Of a stretch of DNA of 64,000 nt, positions 51,195-59,906 are shown in pieces. The DNA comes from Thermoleophilales bacterium (GTDB lineage Bacteria; Actinomycetota; Thermoleophilia; Solirubrobacterales; 70-9). The DNA lies in assembly GCA_020636955.1 (NCBI GenBank), contig JACJWY010000012.1:21683-85682 (forward strand). The letters are read 5' to 3'. The notes beneath the pieces were generated by a model. That model saw only the letters and a program-made list of their open reading frames with translations, was not told the origin of the DNA and searched no databases. Positions within the stretch are counted from its first letter, which is position 1; each line of letters starts with the position of its first letter. The position numbers and the translations under genes are program-made.

Positions 51195-52805
51195 TTGCGC
51201 CTGCGTTCTCTGACCAACCCCGCCCATTGGGGATTCATGGCTGCACCGTTGCTGGTGGTGGTCGGTCTCGCGATCCTCTATCTGGTCATGGCGCCGCACA
51301 GCGCCGACCACGCCGCCCAGACCTTCCGCACTGAGCTCTTCGAGATTTCCGGGCCGACCGTCTGGAACAACTACTGGTTCGGCGGCCACTACCTGCCTTC
51401 GTATTCGCTCTTGTCGCCGCCGCTCGGGGCCTGGCTCGGCTTCCGGGTGATGGGTTCGTTGGCGGTGATCGGCACGGTCATTTTCTTCACCCTGATCGTC
51501 AGGCGATATTGGGGTGAGCGGGCCCAGGCCGGGGCGATCTGGTTTGCCTTTGCGGCCACCATCAGCCTCTTCTCGGGGCGGCTCACGTTCGCGCTGGGTG
51601 CCCTGCTGGCCATGGCGGCGGTCTTCGCCGCCCAGCGAAACCAGCGCATTCCGGCCCTGATCCTGGCCGGGTCGGTCGGTCTTGCCAGCCCGGTGGCGGC
51701 CCTCTTTCTCGCCTGTCTGGGTTTTGCCCATTTTCTCGCCGATCGTTCCGACCGCCGCGGAATCGAGCTGGCGGTCGTCTCCTTCGTCGTCGCTGCCGGG
51801 GTCGCCCTGCTCTTTCCCGGCGGGGGTGACGAGCCGTACGTCACCTCGAGTTTCATTCCGGCGATTGTGCTGACCCTGGCGAGCGCGGCGATGGTGCCGC
51901 CCGGTCAGCGCCTGGTCCGGGTCGGGATGCTCGTTTACGCCGCCGCGCTGGTCGCCTCCTATGTGCTCAGCACGCCGATGGGTGGCAACGTGAACCGGCT
52001 GGGCGCCCTGCTGCTCGGCCCCGTCTTGCTCTGTGCCCTCGCCGCAGAGCCCCTGACCCCGAAAATCTGGCGCCGCGGTGTGCTGGTCCTGCTGCTGCCG
52101 CTGATCGTCTGGTGGCAGGTCGGTCCGGTGATCCGGGACCTCCGGCTGACCGACGACGACCCGGCCGTGACCCAGGCCTTCTACCAGCCGCTCGCCGATG
52201 CGCTCGAGCCACGCCTGGCCCGCGAGCCGGCCCGGGTCGAAGTGGTGCCGATCGCTTCGCATTGGGAATCGGCCCGGGCCGCCCCGGAATTCCCGCTTGC
52301 CCGGGGCTGGGAACGGCAGACCGACCGCAACTACAACCCGCTCTTTTATGCCGATCACCTCGGAGCCGACCGGTACCGGAAATGGCTTGATCGCCTGGCG
52401 GTCGGTTACGTGGCCCTGCCGGCCGACACCGAACTCGATTACGCCGGCGTCAAGGAAGCGGCCCTGATCCGCTCCGGACTGCCTTACCTAAGGGAGATTC
52501 CCGTCGGCGGCGACTGGCGGCTTTTCAAGGTGATGGGGGCCGAGCCGATGGTCACCCGTCCGGCCCGCCTGACCGAACTCGACACCGACGGTTTCACGGT
52601 CGCCGCCCCGATCTCCGGCTCCTTTGAGGTGCGCATCAGGTCAACTCCGTACTGGAAGGTCAAGGGCGGTTTGGGTTGCGTCGAAGCGGGCCGGGGTGAC
52701 TGGACCCGGGTCACGCTCGATCGCCCCGGTCAGCTCAAAGTTGCGGCCGACTTCAGCCCCGGGGCCAGGTTCGGCTCCGATCGGGATTGCCGCCCCGAAC
52801 GCTGA
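51195..52805 (+). CDS. Polytopic membrane protein, possible GT-C glycosyltransferase
   Basis: 536 residues starting at TTG 51195 (GGAG 7 nt upstream). About ten helices occupy residues 14-320; the C-terminal 200 residues are soluble, probably extracytoplasmic. An early loop after helix 1 holds SADHAAQTFRTELFE and NNYWFGGHYLP, acidic/aromatic features common in GT-C enzymes, but no diagnostic motif is certain. It lies between the PAP2 and CDP-alcohol phosphotransferase genes. Function unknown. Confidence 0.6.
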   Translation: MRLRSLTNPAHWGFMAAPLLVVVGLAILYLVMAPHSADHAAQTFRTELFEISGPTVWNNYWFGGHYLPSYSLLSPPLGAWLGFRVMGSLAVIGTVIFFTLIVRRYWGERAQAGAIWFAFAATISLFSGRLTFALGALLAMAAVFAAQRNQRIPALILAGSVGLASPVAALFLACLGFAHFLADRSDRRGIELAVVSFVVAAGVALLFPGGGDEPYVTSSFIPAIVLTLASAAMVPPGQRLVRVGMLVYAAALVASYVLSTPMGGNVNRLGALLLGPVLLCALAAEPLTPKIWRRGVLVLLLPLIVWWQVGPVIRDLRLTDDDPAVTQAFYQPLADALEPRLAREPARVEVVPIASHWESARAAPEFPLARGWERQTDRNYNPLFYADHLGADRYRKWLDRLAVGYVALPADTELDYAGVKEAALIRSGLPYLREIPVGGDWRLFKVMGAEPMVTRPARLTELDTDGFTVAAPISGSFEVRIRSTPYWKVKGGLGCVEAGRGDWTRVTLDRPGQLKVAADFSPGARFGSDRDCRPER

Positions 52806-52844
52806 CACGGGCCTGAACCACATCAAGCCTCTAGAGTTCCTTTC

Positions 52845-53498
52845 ATGGAGTCTTCGTCCGGCCCGGGTGGCGGTCAGAACGGTCCGCGCAGGCCGGCCCA
52901 GGAATTCAGGGAGCAGGCCCGCAACGCCCTGATCCAGTCTCGACTGACGCCAAATGCGATTTCGATGATGGGTCTGGTCGGCAACCTGATCGCCGCCGGG
53001 CTCGTCCTTCACGGGGACTTCTTTTTTGCCGGCATCGCCTTCATCATCGGATCGGTGATGGACACTCTCGACGGTCGCTACTCGCGAATGTCGGGCAAGG
53101 GCACGCTGTTCGGTGCCTTCCTCGATTCCACCCTCGACCGGATCGAAGAGGGCATCGTGCTTGCCGCCGTCGCCTGGCAGTTCGCCGACAGCGGAGACAG
53201 CGTGGCCGCAGCCATGTGCGTGGTGGTCGTGCTCGGCTCGTTGATGGTCAGCTACACCCGGGCCCGGGCCGAGGCGCTGGGGGTCGAATGCAAGGTCGGC
53301 ATCGCCACCCGACCGGTGCGGGTGGTGATCCTTTCGGCCGGTCTGGTCCTCGGCGGGGAGGAAGTCATCTCCGGCTTCGACCTCTTGCCGATCGCCATAT
53401 ATGTGATGGCGGGGCTGACCGCGATAACCACCCTGCAGCGGGTTTGGCATGTGCGCAGCGAGCTGAAAAAGCTCGATGCGGCCGCAAGCGCCGAGTGA
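52845..53498 (+). CDS. CDP-alcohol phosphotransferase, probable phosphatidylinositol phosphate synthase
   Basis: 217 residues. The catalytic motif DTLDGRYSRMSGKG then GAFLDSTLD follows DG-x2-(A)R-x8-G-x3-D-x3-D with Ser in place of the usual Ala. Five to six helices follow. Placement 175 bp before ino1 and beside a glycosyltransferase gene supports the actinobacterial reaction CDP-diacylglycerol plus inositol phosphate to phosphatidylinositol phosphate; phosphatidylglycerophosphate synthase is the alternative. Confidence 0.82.
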   Translation: MESSSGPGGGQNGPRRPAQEFREQARNALIQSRLTPNAISMMGLVGNLIAAGLVLHGDFFFAGIAFIIGSVMDTLDGRYSRMSGKGTLFGAFLDSTLDRIEEGIVLAAVAWQFADSGDSVAAAMCVVVVLGSLMVSYTRARAEALGVECKVGIATRPVRVVILSAGLVLGGEEVISGFDLLPIAIYVMAGLTAITTLQRVWHVRSELKKLDAAASAE

Positions 53499-53673
53499 AG
53501 AGCGTCACTTTTCCCGGCGGATCCCTGTAACCGATGCCAATTTGTGGTGTCATTAGGGGTCGACCCGGCCCCGCGCCCGGATCAGGCGTGGCTTTTTGCC
53601 CCTTTTCAGCGTGCGGACCGGAGCCCAACCGGCAACAGATGCCATCCCACCCACAGGAGACTTTCGCTTACCC

Positions 53674-54867
53674 ATGACTGAGAACGGACTTAACGGAAAC
53701 GGCAACGGCGCCAGCCGTGGCGGTGACGACAAGGTACGAGTGGCCATTGTCGGCGTCGGCAACTGCGCCAACTCCTTCATCCAGGGAGTCCAGTACTACA
53801 AGGACGCCGATCCCGCGGATCAGGTTCCCGGACTGATGCACGTCGACCTCGGCGGCTATCACGTCAACGACATCGAATTTGTGGCTGCCTTCGACATCGA
53901 TCAGGAGAAGGTCGGCAAGGACCTTTCCGAAGCGATGTGGTCCGGACAGAACGACACGATCAAGTTCGCTGACGTTCCGAACCTCGGGGTCACCGTCGAA
54001 CGCGGCATGACCCTCGACGGCCTCGGCAAGTACCTCAAGCAGGTAATCACCAAGGCCCCGGGCCCGACCGCGGACATCGTCCAGATCCTCAAGGACACCA
54101 AGACCGACGTGCTGGTCTGCTACCTCCCGGTCGGCTCCGAAGATGCCGTCAAGTGGTACGTCGAGCAGGCCCTCGCCGCCGGCGTCGGCTTCGTCAACTG
54201 CCTGCCGGTCTTCATCGCCAGCCAGGATTACTGGGACGGCCGCTTCAAGGAAGCCGGGCTCCCGATCATCGGTGACGACATCAAGTCCCAGGTCGGTGCG
54301 ACCATCGTCCACCGACAGCTCGCCCGCCTTTTCCACGAACGTGGCGTCGAGATGCAGCACACCTCGCAGCTCAACGTGGGCGGCAACATGGACTTCTTCA
54401 ACATGCTCGAGCGCGAGCGTCTCGACTCGAAGAAGATCTCGAAGACCAACGCCGTGACCTCGATCATGGGCACCGAACTCGAGGACCGCGACGTTCACGT
54501 CGGCCCCTCGGACTACGTGCCGTGGCTGACCGACCGCAAGTGGGCCCACATCCGTCTCGAAGGCAAGTCCTTCGGCGACGTGCCGCTCAACGTCGAACTC
54601 AAGCTCGAGGTCTGGGATTCACCGAACTCGGCCGGCGTCGTGATCGACGCGGTGCGCCTGATCAAGCTCGCCCTGAACAATGGCATCGCCGGCCAGCTCG
54701 ACGGTCCTTCCTCCTACCTCATGAAGTCTCCGCATAACCAGCGGCCGGACGCCGAGGCGCGTCAGCAGACCGAGGACTTCATCCTCGAGAACGCCCGCGG
54801 CAAGTCGCCCCTCGGGGGCGCCAAGCCGGTGGCCGAGGTGGCCGAGGACACCAAGTCCGAAGCCTGA
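53674..54867 (+). CDS. ino1: Inositol-3-phosphate synthase
   Basis: 397 residues. NAD-dependent conversion of glucose 6-phosphate to inositol 3-phosphate. Motifs: VAIVGVGNCANSFIQGV, FDIDQEKVGKDL, NCLPVFIASQDYW, GDDIKSQVGATIVHR, LNVGGNMDFFN and LEVWDSPNSAGVVIDA, as in actinobacterial Ino1. The ATG at 53674 (MTENGLNGN) has AGGAG at 53654-53658. Supplies the inositol headgroup for the CDP-alcohol phosphotransferase encoded just upstream. Confidence 0.95.
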   Translation: MTENGLNGNGNGASRGGDDKVRVAIVGVGNCANSFIQGVQYYKDADPADQVPGLMHVDLGGYHVNDIEFVAAFDIDQEKVGKDLSEAMWSGQNDTIKFADVPNLGVTVERGMTLDGLGKYLKQVITKAPGPTADIVQILKDTKTDVLVCYLPVGSEDAVKWYVEQALAAGVGFVNCLPVFIASQDYWDGRFKEAGLPIIGDDIKSQVGATIVHRQLARLFHERGVEMQHTSQLNVGGNMDFFNMLERERLDSKKISKTNAVTSIMGTELEDRDVHVGPSDYVPWLTDRKWAHIRLEGKSFGDVPLNVELKLEVWDSPNSAGVVIDAVRLIKLALNNGIAGQLDGPSSYLMKSPHNQRPDAEARQQTEDFILENARGKSPLGGAKPVAEVAEDTKSEA

Positions 54868-54871
54868 TCCC

Positions 54872-56845
54872 CTGGAACCACTTTCGATAGTCCAGTTCAC
54901 CCCGTTCCCCTGGTCGGAGCGGGGCGGCATCAACGAGTACACGCGCCGGGTCAGCGAGGAACTGACCCGGCGCGGTCATTCGGTGCTGGTTGCGGCCCCG
55001 TCCGGGGGTCGTGGCGGCGTGGTCGAGACCAAGGCCGCACTGGCTGAACTCAGGGACGACCCCGAGGCCCTTTTCGCTCCGGGAGAGGAGCCGCGGGTGC
55101 TTTCGATGGGCGGCGGGGTGAAGATCCCCCGGGCCGGAAAGCGCCAGGCCCCGGTCTCGGTGGACATGGGAAACCGGGTCGAAGCATTGCTGGGGACCGC
55201 CCGCTTCGACATCGTCCATGTTCACGACCCCTTCGTTCCCGGATTCTCATCGACCGCGCTCAGGCATTCGTTTTCGCTGAACGTGGGCACCTTTCACGAG
55301 ACCGAGGAGCGGCCGTTTGCGACCCAGTTCGCCCGGCCGCTGCTGGAGATCTTCTTCGGCCGGCTTGACGCCCGCACCGCTTCCTCGAAGACCTCGGCGA
55401 AGCTGCTGAACCGGTATTTCCCTGGTTCCTACGAGATCACCCACCCGGGAATCGACCCGGTCGAGCCGGCCCATTCTGCGGTTCCGCCGCTGAAGATCGC
55501 GTTTTCGGAACGCGAGGAGGCCGGCGCTCTGCGCCTCTTCCTGCGCGCCTTGCGGCGACTGCCCGCAGATCTCGAGTGGACGGCGACAATCCATGCCGAC
55601 GAACCGGGCTCGGTTCAGCTTCGCGTCGCCCGGCAGATCCGCGACCGGATCAAGGTGATCGGTCCCGATCAGGCCACCCTGGCCGAACTGCTTTCCCATT
55701 CCGACGTTTTCGTCGCTGCTTCGAACGGCCCGCGACCGGACCCGGCGGCGGTCCGCCAGGCGATCGCCTCCGGGGCCATTCCGGTTACCACCACGATCGG
55801 CCGCTACGTTGAACTGGTCGGTGACGGACAGCGCGGCCTCTTGTTCCCGGCTGGCGATCCGGTGACCCTTGCCGGCCAGATCCGACGGCTCGGGGAGGAC
55901 GACAACCTGCGGAACCGGTTCCGTTCGGCTTGCGGGGAATTCGGGGTGGAGACCTGGTCGGAAGTGACCGACCGTTTCGAGAGCATCTACGAACGACTGG
56001 TATCCAGGCGTCACGACCCGGCCGGAAACGAAGCGCTGCGCAGCAAGCTTCGGGACAGACCGCTGATTGACGTCGACCTGCACATGCACACCGACCACTC
56101 GAGCGACTGCGCGACCCCGGTCAAGGTGCTGATCGAGACGGCCCGGGACCGTGGGTTCGGGGCGATCGCAATCACCGACCACAACGAGGTTTCCGGCGCG
56201 AAAGAGGCCGCGAAGGTCACCGAGACGATGGATGACTTCAAGATCATCGTTGCCGAGGAGGTAAAAACCGGCGAGCAGGGCGAAGTGATCGGCCTTTTCC
56301 TCAAGGAGAAGATCCCCAAGGGCCTGACCATGGCCGAGACGATCGCCGAGATCAAGCGACAGGGCGGGCTCGTATATGTGCCGCATCCCTTCGACCGGCT
56401 CCACTCGGTCCCGGATTACGAGAACCTGCTCGACATGGTCGAGGACATCGACCTGATGGAAGTCTTCAACCCCCGGGTGGCGATCTCCTCGTTCAACGAG
56501 GAGGCCGAGCGTTTTGCCCGCAAGTACAACATCATCCCGGCCGCCGGGTCCGACAGCCACGTGGCTCAGGGCCTCGGGGCAGTGCGCAACCGCCTGCATG
56601 CCTTCGACGGGCCGGAGGAATTCCTCGAGGCGATGCGTGAGGCGGAGATCACCCGCCGCCACAAGAACCTGGTCTACGTCCAGGCGCTGAAATTCATCCA
56701 GACCACCGGCCGGCCGAAGGCGGCCAAGCGGGAGGTCGTGGATCCGCGCGCGGTGAGAGGCGGCCGGCGCAAGGCCCGCGGGCCGAAACAGTCGGGCGGG
56801 CCGAAGCAGTCGCGTGGGCCAAAACGTGCAGCAGGCAAGAGCTGA
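54872..56845 (+). CDS. GT4 glycosyltransferase fused to PHP phosphoesterase domain
   Basis: About 657 residues if read from the CTG at 54872. Residues 1-385 are a GT-B glycosyltransferase (FTPFPWSERGGINEYTRRV, DIVHVHDPFVPGF, ASNGPRPDPAAVRQAIASG). Residues about 398-620 are a PHP domain with all metal-ligand motifs: DLHMHTDHSSD (H404/H406), ITDHNEVSG, AEEVKT, YVPHPFDR and GSDSH. The C terminus is Arg/Lys/Gly-rich. The frame holds no ATG, GTG or TTG before 54983, which lies 37 residues into the glycosyltransferase fold; CTG 54872, 5 bases after the ino1 stop, is the best start. The context suggests a PimA-like step on inositol lipid plus a phosphatase; both are inferred. Confidence 0.75.
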   Translation: MEPLSIVQFTPFPWSERGGINEYTRRVSEELTRRGHSVLVAAPSGGRGGVVETKAALAELRDDPEALFAPGEEPRVLSMGGGVKIPRAGKRQAPVSVDMGNRVEALLGTARFDIVHVHDPFVPGFSSTALRHSFSLNVGTFHETEERPFATQFARPLLEIFFGRLDARTASSKTSAKLLNRYFPGSYEITHPGIDPVEPAHSAVPPLKIAFSEREEAGALRLFLRALRRLPADLEWTATIHADEPGSVQLRVARQIRDRIKVIGPDQATLAELLSHSDVFVAASNGPRPDPAAVRQAIASGAIPVTTTIGRYVELVGDGQRGLLFPAGDPVTLAGQIRRLGEDDNLRNRFRSACGEFGVETWSEVTDRFESIYERLVSRRHDPAGNEALRSKLRDRPLIDVDLHMHTDHSSDCATPVKVLIETARDRGFGAIAITDHNEVSGAKEAAKVTETMDDFKIIVAEEVKTGEQGEVIGLFLKEKIPKGLTMAETIAEIKRQGGLVYVPHPFDRLHSVPDYENLLDMVEDIDLMEVFNPRVAISSFNEEAERFARKYNIIPAAGSDSHVAQGLGAVRNRLHAFDGPEEFLEAMREAEITRRHKNLVYVQALKFIQTTGRPKAAKREVVDPRAVRGGRRKARGPKQSGGPKQSRGPKRAAGKS

Positions 56846-56913
56846 TGCATGGCCCCGGTGAAAGCCGGGATATGGCAGGAGCGCCGCGTGAGGCGTCTAA
56901 TAGAGATTCAGCG

Positions 56914-57519
56914 ATGCCTGCGACCGAAAACGAGATCAAAGAGAAGTACCTCGAACGTGCGATCCGCGAGCTGAACCAGCTCAGCCGGGACCTTCAGGGC
57001 TGCGATGCCTGCCTGTCGACCCAGGTGATGCCGGTGCTTGGTTCCGGCCACCCGCAGGCCGACATCATGCTGGTCAAGTTCGCCCCCACCACCGCCGAAG
57101 TGGAGGAGGGGGTCGCCTTCTACGGTCGGGCCGGCAATGCCCTGATGAAGTCCTTCAAGCGGCTTGGCATCGATCCAATGGTGATCTACGGAACGGTCTG
57201 CGCCAAGTGCCCGGTCGATGATCCGACCCAGGCCGATCCGGAATGCGTCGCCCGCCTGGCCGATGAGTTCAACATCGTCCAGCCTCGCATCGTCGTCGTG
57301 ATGGGCGAGCCGGCACTGGAGACGATCAACAATCTGGCCTTGCCACTGGCCCGTCCTCTAGATGCCCGCGAAGGCGAGATCCAGGCTTTCACCCCGGCCT
57401 GCGACGCCCTCTTCACGCCGGACATCGACGGTGCCCTCGACGAGGAAACCGCCAAGCGCCGCTTCTGGCGGGCCTTCCGCACCCTCGGCCGCTGGCACGA
57501 CGACCTCCCTCCGTACTAG
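56914..57519 (+). CDS. Divergent uracil-DNA glycosylase superfamily protein
   Basis: 201 residues from ATG 56914; an ATG at 56845 overlapping the previous stop would add 23. It resembles family 4-like UDGs with cysteines in GCDACLS and CAKCPVDD...PEC that could bind an iron-sulfur cluster, EGVAFYGRAGNALMKSF in place of GxPFVGRAG, and VVMGEPALE. The usual catalytic GEAPG is replaced by KFAPT, so base excision activity is doubtful. Confidence 0.72.
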   Translation: MPATENEIKEKYLERAIRELNQLSRDLQGCDACLSTQVMPVLGSGHPQADIMLVKFAPTTAEVEEGVAFYGRAGNALMKSFKRLGIDPMVIYGTVCAKCPVDDPTQADPECVARLADEFNIVQPRIVVVMGEPALETINNLALPLARPLDAREGEIQAFTPACDALFTPDIDGALDEETAKRRFWRAFRTLGRWHDDLPPY

Positions 57520-57564
57520 CCCGTCCCGGCCGCTCGCCCGACGGTCTGCCCCGACCGCGAATGC

Positions 57565-57595
57565 CCACTTTGCGCCACATACCGGCGCAAAGTGG
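57565..57595. terminator. Bidirectional hairpin between convergent genes
   Basis: CCACTTTGCGCC (57565-57576) and GGCGCAAAGTGG (57584-57595) are perfect 12-nt arms around 7 nt, between the UDG-like gene and the convergent cupin gene. No T-run beyond the stem. Confidence 0.6.
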
Positions 57596-57625
57596 AAACT
57601 CGGTGACCTCGGGGGGATGCCGTTC

Positions 57626-58351
57626 TCAGTCGCTCCACCAGCCGGGCTTCATGTCGCCGTCGCCGGAGAAGTGCTGGCCGGTCGCGAAGTAGACCATTCC
57701 GTCGGACCCGGCCTCGAAGCAGCGCATCACTTCCGGGCCGACCCGAATCAGGTCACCTTCTGAGAGATCCACGATGTCGTCGTCGAGCTTGACCCGGCCC
57801 GAGCCCGAAACCACGAAGTAGACCTCTTCGGCCTTGTCGTGGTGATGGCCGAAGGGCTGGCGCTGGTCCGGATGGAGCCGGAACCAGGTGACACCGACCT
57901 GGCTGGATTCGAGATTGCCGGTGGCGAAGCGGGCCTCCTGGATCTCGTCCAGCCCGTGGCCCTTGGCGGAATCCTCAACGTCGGCCACGTTGACCAACTT
58001 GTAGCCGGGTTTGGGAGTGGCGGCCCGGGGGTCGGCCAGCCGGGCCTCGATTCCCCCGAGTGGAACCAGCTCGATCACTTCCATGTCTTCGATCATCGGA
58101 CGGGCGTCCTCGATGAGTTTCCGGTTTCCCTCGTCCTCGAGGGAAGACTTCATGGAGTCCTGGTCGGCCCAGGCTTCGGTCACCCAGACCGTGTCGGGAT
58201 CGAAAACGGATTGATGCACCTCGTACTGAAGGCAGCCCTCGAAAGCGCGGTTGGCCTCGGCAGCCTCGAGCAGAACTTCGGCGAGTTCACCTCCCTTGCC
58301 TGGCTTCGCGGTGGCCTTGGCGTAACGGGAAATCTTCTCGCGATCGGGCAT
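57626..58351 (-). CDS. ABM-domain and cupin fusion protein
   Basis: 241 residues. Residues 1-95 form an antibiotic-biosynthesis-monooxygenase-like domain (ISRYAKATAKPGKGGELAEVLLEAA, VTEAWADQDSMKSSLE). Residues 120-241 form a cupin: FGHHHDKAEEVYFVVSGSGRV supplies three His and Glu ligands, but the second cupin motif reads VGPEVMRCFEAG with Arg in place of the usual His. Substrate unknown. Confidence 0.78.
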   Translation of the reverse strand: MPDREKISRYAKATAKPGKGGELAEVLLEAAEANRAFEGCLQYEVHQSVFDPDTVWVTEAWADQDSMKSSLEDEGNRKLIEDARPMIEDMEVIELVPLGGIEARLADPRAATPKPGYKLVNVADVEDSAKGHGLDEIQEARFATGNLESSQVGVTWFRLHPDQRQPFGHHHDKAEEVYFVVSGSGRVKLDDDIVDLSEGDLIRVGPEVMRCFEAGSDGMVYFATGQHFSGDGDMKPGWWSD

Positions 58352-58421
58352 GTCCGGACTCTACCCGGCCGCCCGATTCAATATTCCGGGGCAGGCCCGA
58401 AGCCGGGTGACGAGCGTCGGC

Positions 58422-59027
58422 TCAGAGCCCGTCGTCTTTGGTCGGCGAGAGGAAACGGTCGATGTAGGCGAGACCGATCGCCGAGAGCACGAAGGTGAAG
58501 TGGATGATCGTCTGCCACATCACCTCGGTTGAGGTCAGGCCCGTGTCCGCGGTGCCGTACTCGATGAAGGTCTTGAGCAGGTGGATCGAGGAGATGCCGA
58601 CGATCGCCATTGCCAGCTTCACCTTCAGCACGTTGGCGTTCACGTGGGAGAGCCATTCGGGCTGATCGGGATGGTTCTGCAGTTTGATTCGCGAGACGAA
58701 AGTCTCGTAGCCGCCGATGATCACCATGATCAGCAGGTTGGCGATCATCACCACGTCGACCAGACCGAGCACGGTGAGCATCACATCGTTCTCGTCCAGG
58801 CTGCCGAAGTCCGTGATCAGGTGGACGAGTTCCTTCCAGAACTTGACCACGTAAACCGCCTGGGCGGCGATCAGGCCGATATAGAGCGGGGCCTGGATCC
58901 AGCGACTGGCGAAGATCGACCAGCCGATAACCCCGGCCGGGGTGCGGGGACGGCTGACGTCCATCCCGCCCTGGTTGTCGGGCGGAGTGGAGGGACTGGT
59001 CGCAGGGTCAAGCGGAGGCACAGACAT
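58422..59027 (-). CDS. YqhA-family membrane protein
   Basis: 201 residues with four helices: a proline-rich N terminus of 30 residues precedes ASRWIQAPLYIGLIAAQAVYV, then ENDVMLTVLGLVDVVMIANLLIMVIIGGYE, KLAMAIVGISSIHLLKTF and IIHFTFVLSAIGLAYIDR. This matches the UPF0114/TIGR00645 YqhA family of unknown function. Confidence 0.85.
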   Translation of the reverse strand: MSVPPLDPATSPSTPPDNQGGMDVSRPRTPAGVIGWSIFASRWIQAPLYIGLIAAQAVYVVKFWKELVHLITDFGSLDENDVMLTVLGLVDVVMIANLLIMVIIGGYETFVSRIKLQNHPDQPEWLSHVNANVLKVKLAMAIVGISSIHLLKTFIEYGTADTGLTSTEVMWQTIIHFTFVLSAIGLAYIDRFLSPTKDDGL

Positions 59028-59111
59028 CGCGCCAATCCAACCAGAACGACCGGCGGAAAACCGCTCTTTATGGGGATTTGCGGGGCATTTCCTGCTCCGG
59101 TCGGGGCAGGA

Positions 59112-59906
59112 TCAGGCCGGAGCAGCGGCCCGGGCGAGCTCGATCATCGGCTCGACCCTGGCCGAAGCCAGGCCTCGGACGACGACCACATCCAGACCTT
59201 CGTAGGCGGCCAGCTTTTGCCGGGCTTCGGCCGAGTCGGCGGCGGCCACGCCCACGGTTCCTTCGGGCTCGCCGAGGCGGGCGAAGTGGTTGCGGTAGCC
59301 GTCGTGGAGATCCCGGTAGAAGGACTCTTCCTTGGCCAGGCGCTCGGCCGCGTCGGGCCCGACCGCGGTGCGGACGTAGCCAAAGACCGGGGGAGCATCG
59401 TGACCGGCTTCGGCGGCACCCGCCTCGACCTTGGTCCGGGCACCGGCTGCAAATTCCGGTGTCATCCAGTTGAAGAAGGCGCCGTCGTACTGCGAACCGG
59501 CCAGGGCACACATCTTCGGCCCCATCGCGGCCATGATCACCCGGATTCCGGGCAGCTTCTCCCGCAACTCGCCGATCTGTTCGGTCATGAAAGTCAGCGG
59601 CTTCTTCGTGAACCCGGCCCCGACTCCGATCCAGAGGCGGGAGGGATCGAGCCCCAGCCGTTCGATGTCGGCCGCGATGTCGGCCGGGCTCTGGCGATCA
59701 AGGGCGATCACGGCCACGCCGAGCTCGACTTTGTCCGCACCCTTGGCGAATTCGGCCAGCGTCTCGAGGCCCTTGGCCAGCGGATGATCATTGGCCCAGA
59801 CCGAGGCATAGCCGGCCTCTTCGCAGGCGGCAGCCAGGGGTTCGCAAACCTCTTCCGGCAAACCGGCGGCAACACCGAAGGCGCGCTTCTGTTCGGGACG
59901 GCTCAC
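59112..59906 (-). CDS. LLM-class (F420-type) oxidoreductase
   Basis: 264 residues from GTG 59906, which overlaps the stop of the RNA methyltransferase gene (GTGA). Luciferase-like TIM barrel: YASVWANDHPLAKGLETLAEFAKGADKVELGVAVIALDRQSPADIA, LWIGVGAGF. Such proteins in actinobacteria commonly use F420; substrate unknown. Confidence 0.82.
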   Translation of the reverse strand: MSRPEQKRAFGVAAGLPEEVCEPLAAACEEAGYASVWANDHPLAKGLETLAEFAKGADKVELGVAVIALDRQSPADIAADIERLGLDPSRLWIGVGAGFTKKPLTFMTEQIGELREKLPGIRVIMAAMGPKMCALAGSQYDGAFFNWMTPEFAAGARTKVEAGAAEAGHDAPPVFGYVRTAVGPDAAERLAKEESFYRDLHDGYRNHFARLGEPEGTVGVAAADSAEARQKLAAYEGLDVVVVRGLASARVEPMIELARAAAPA

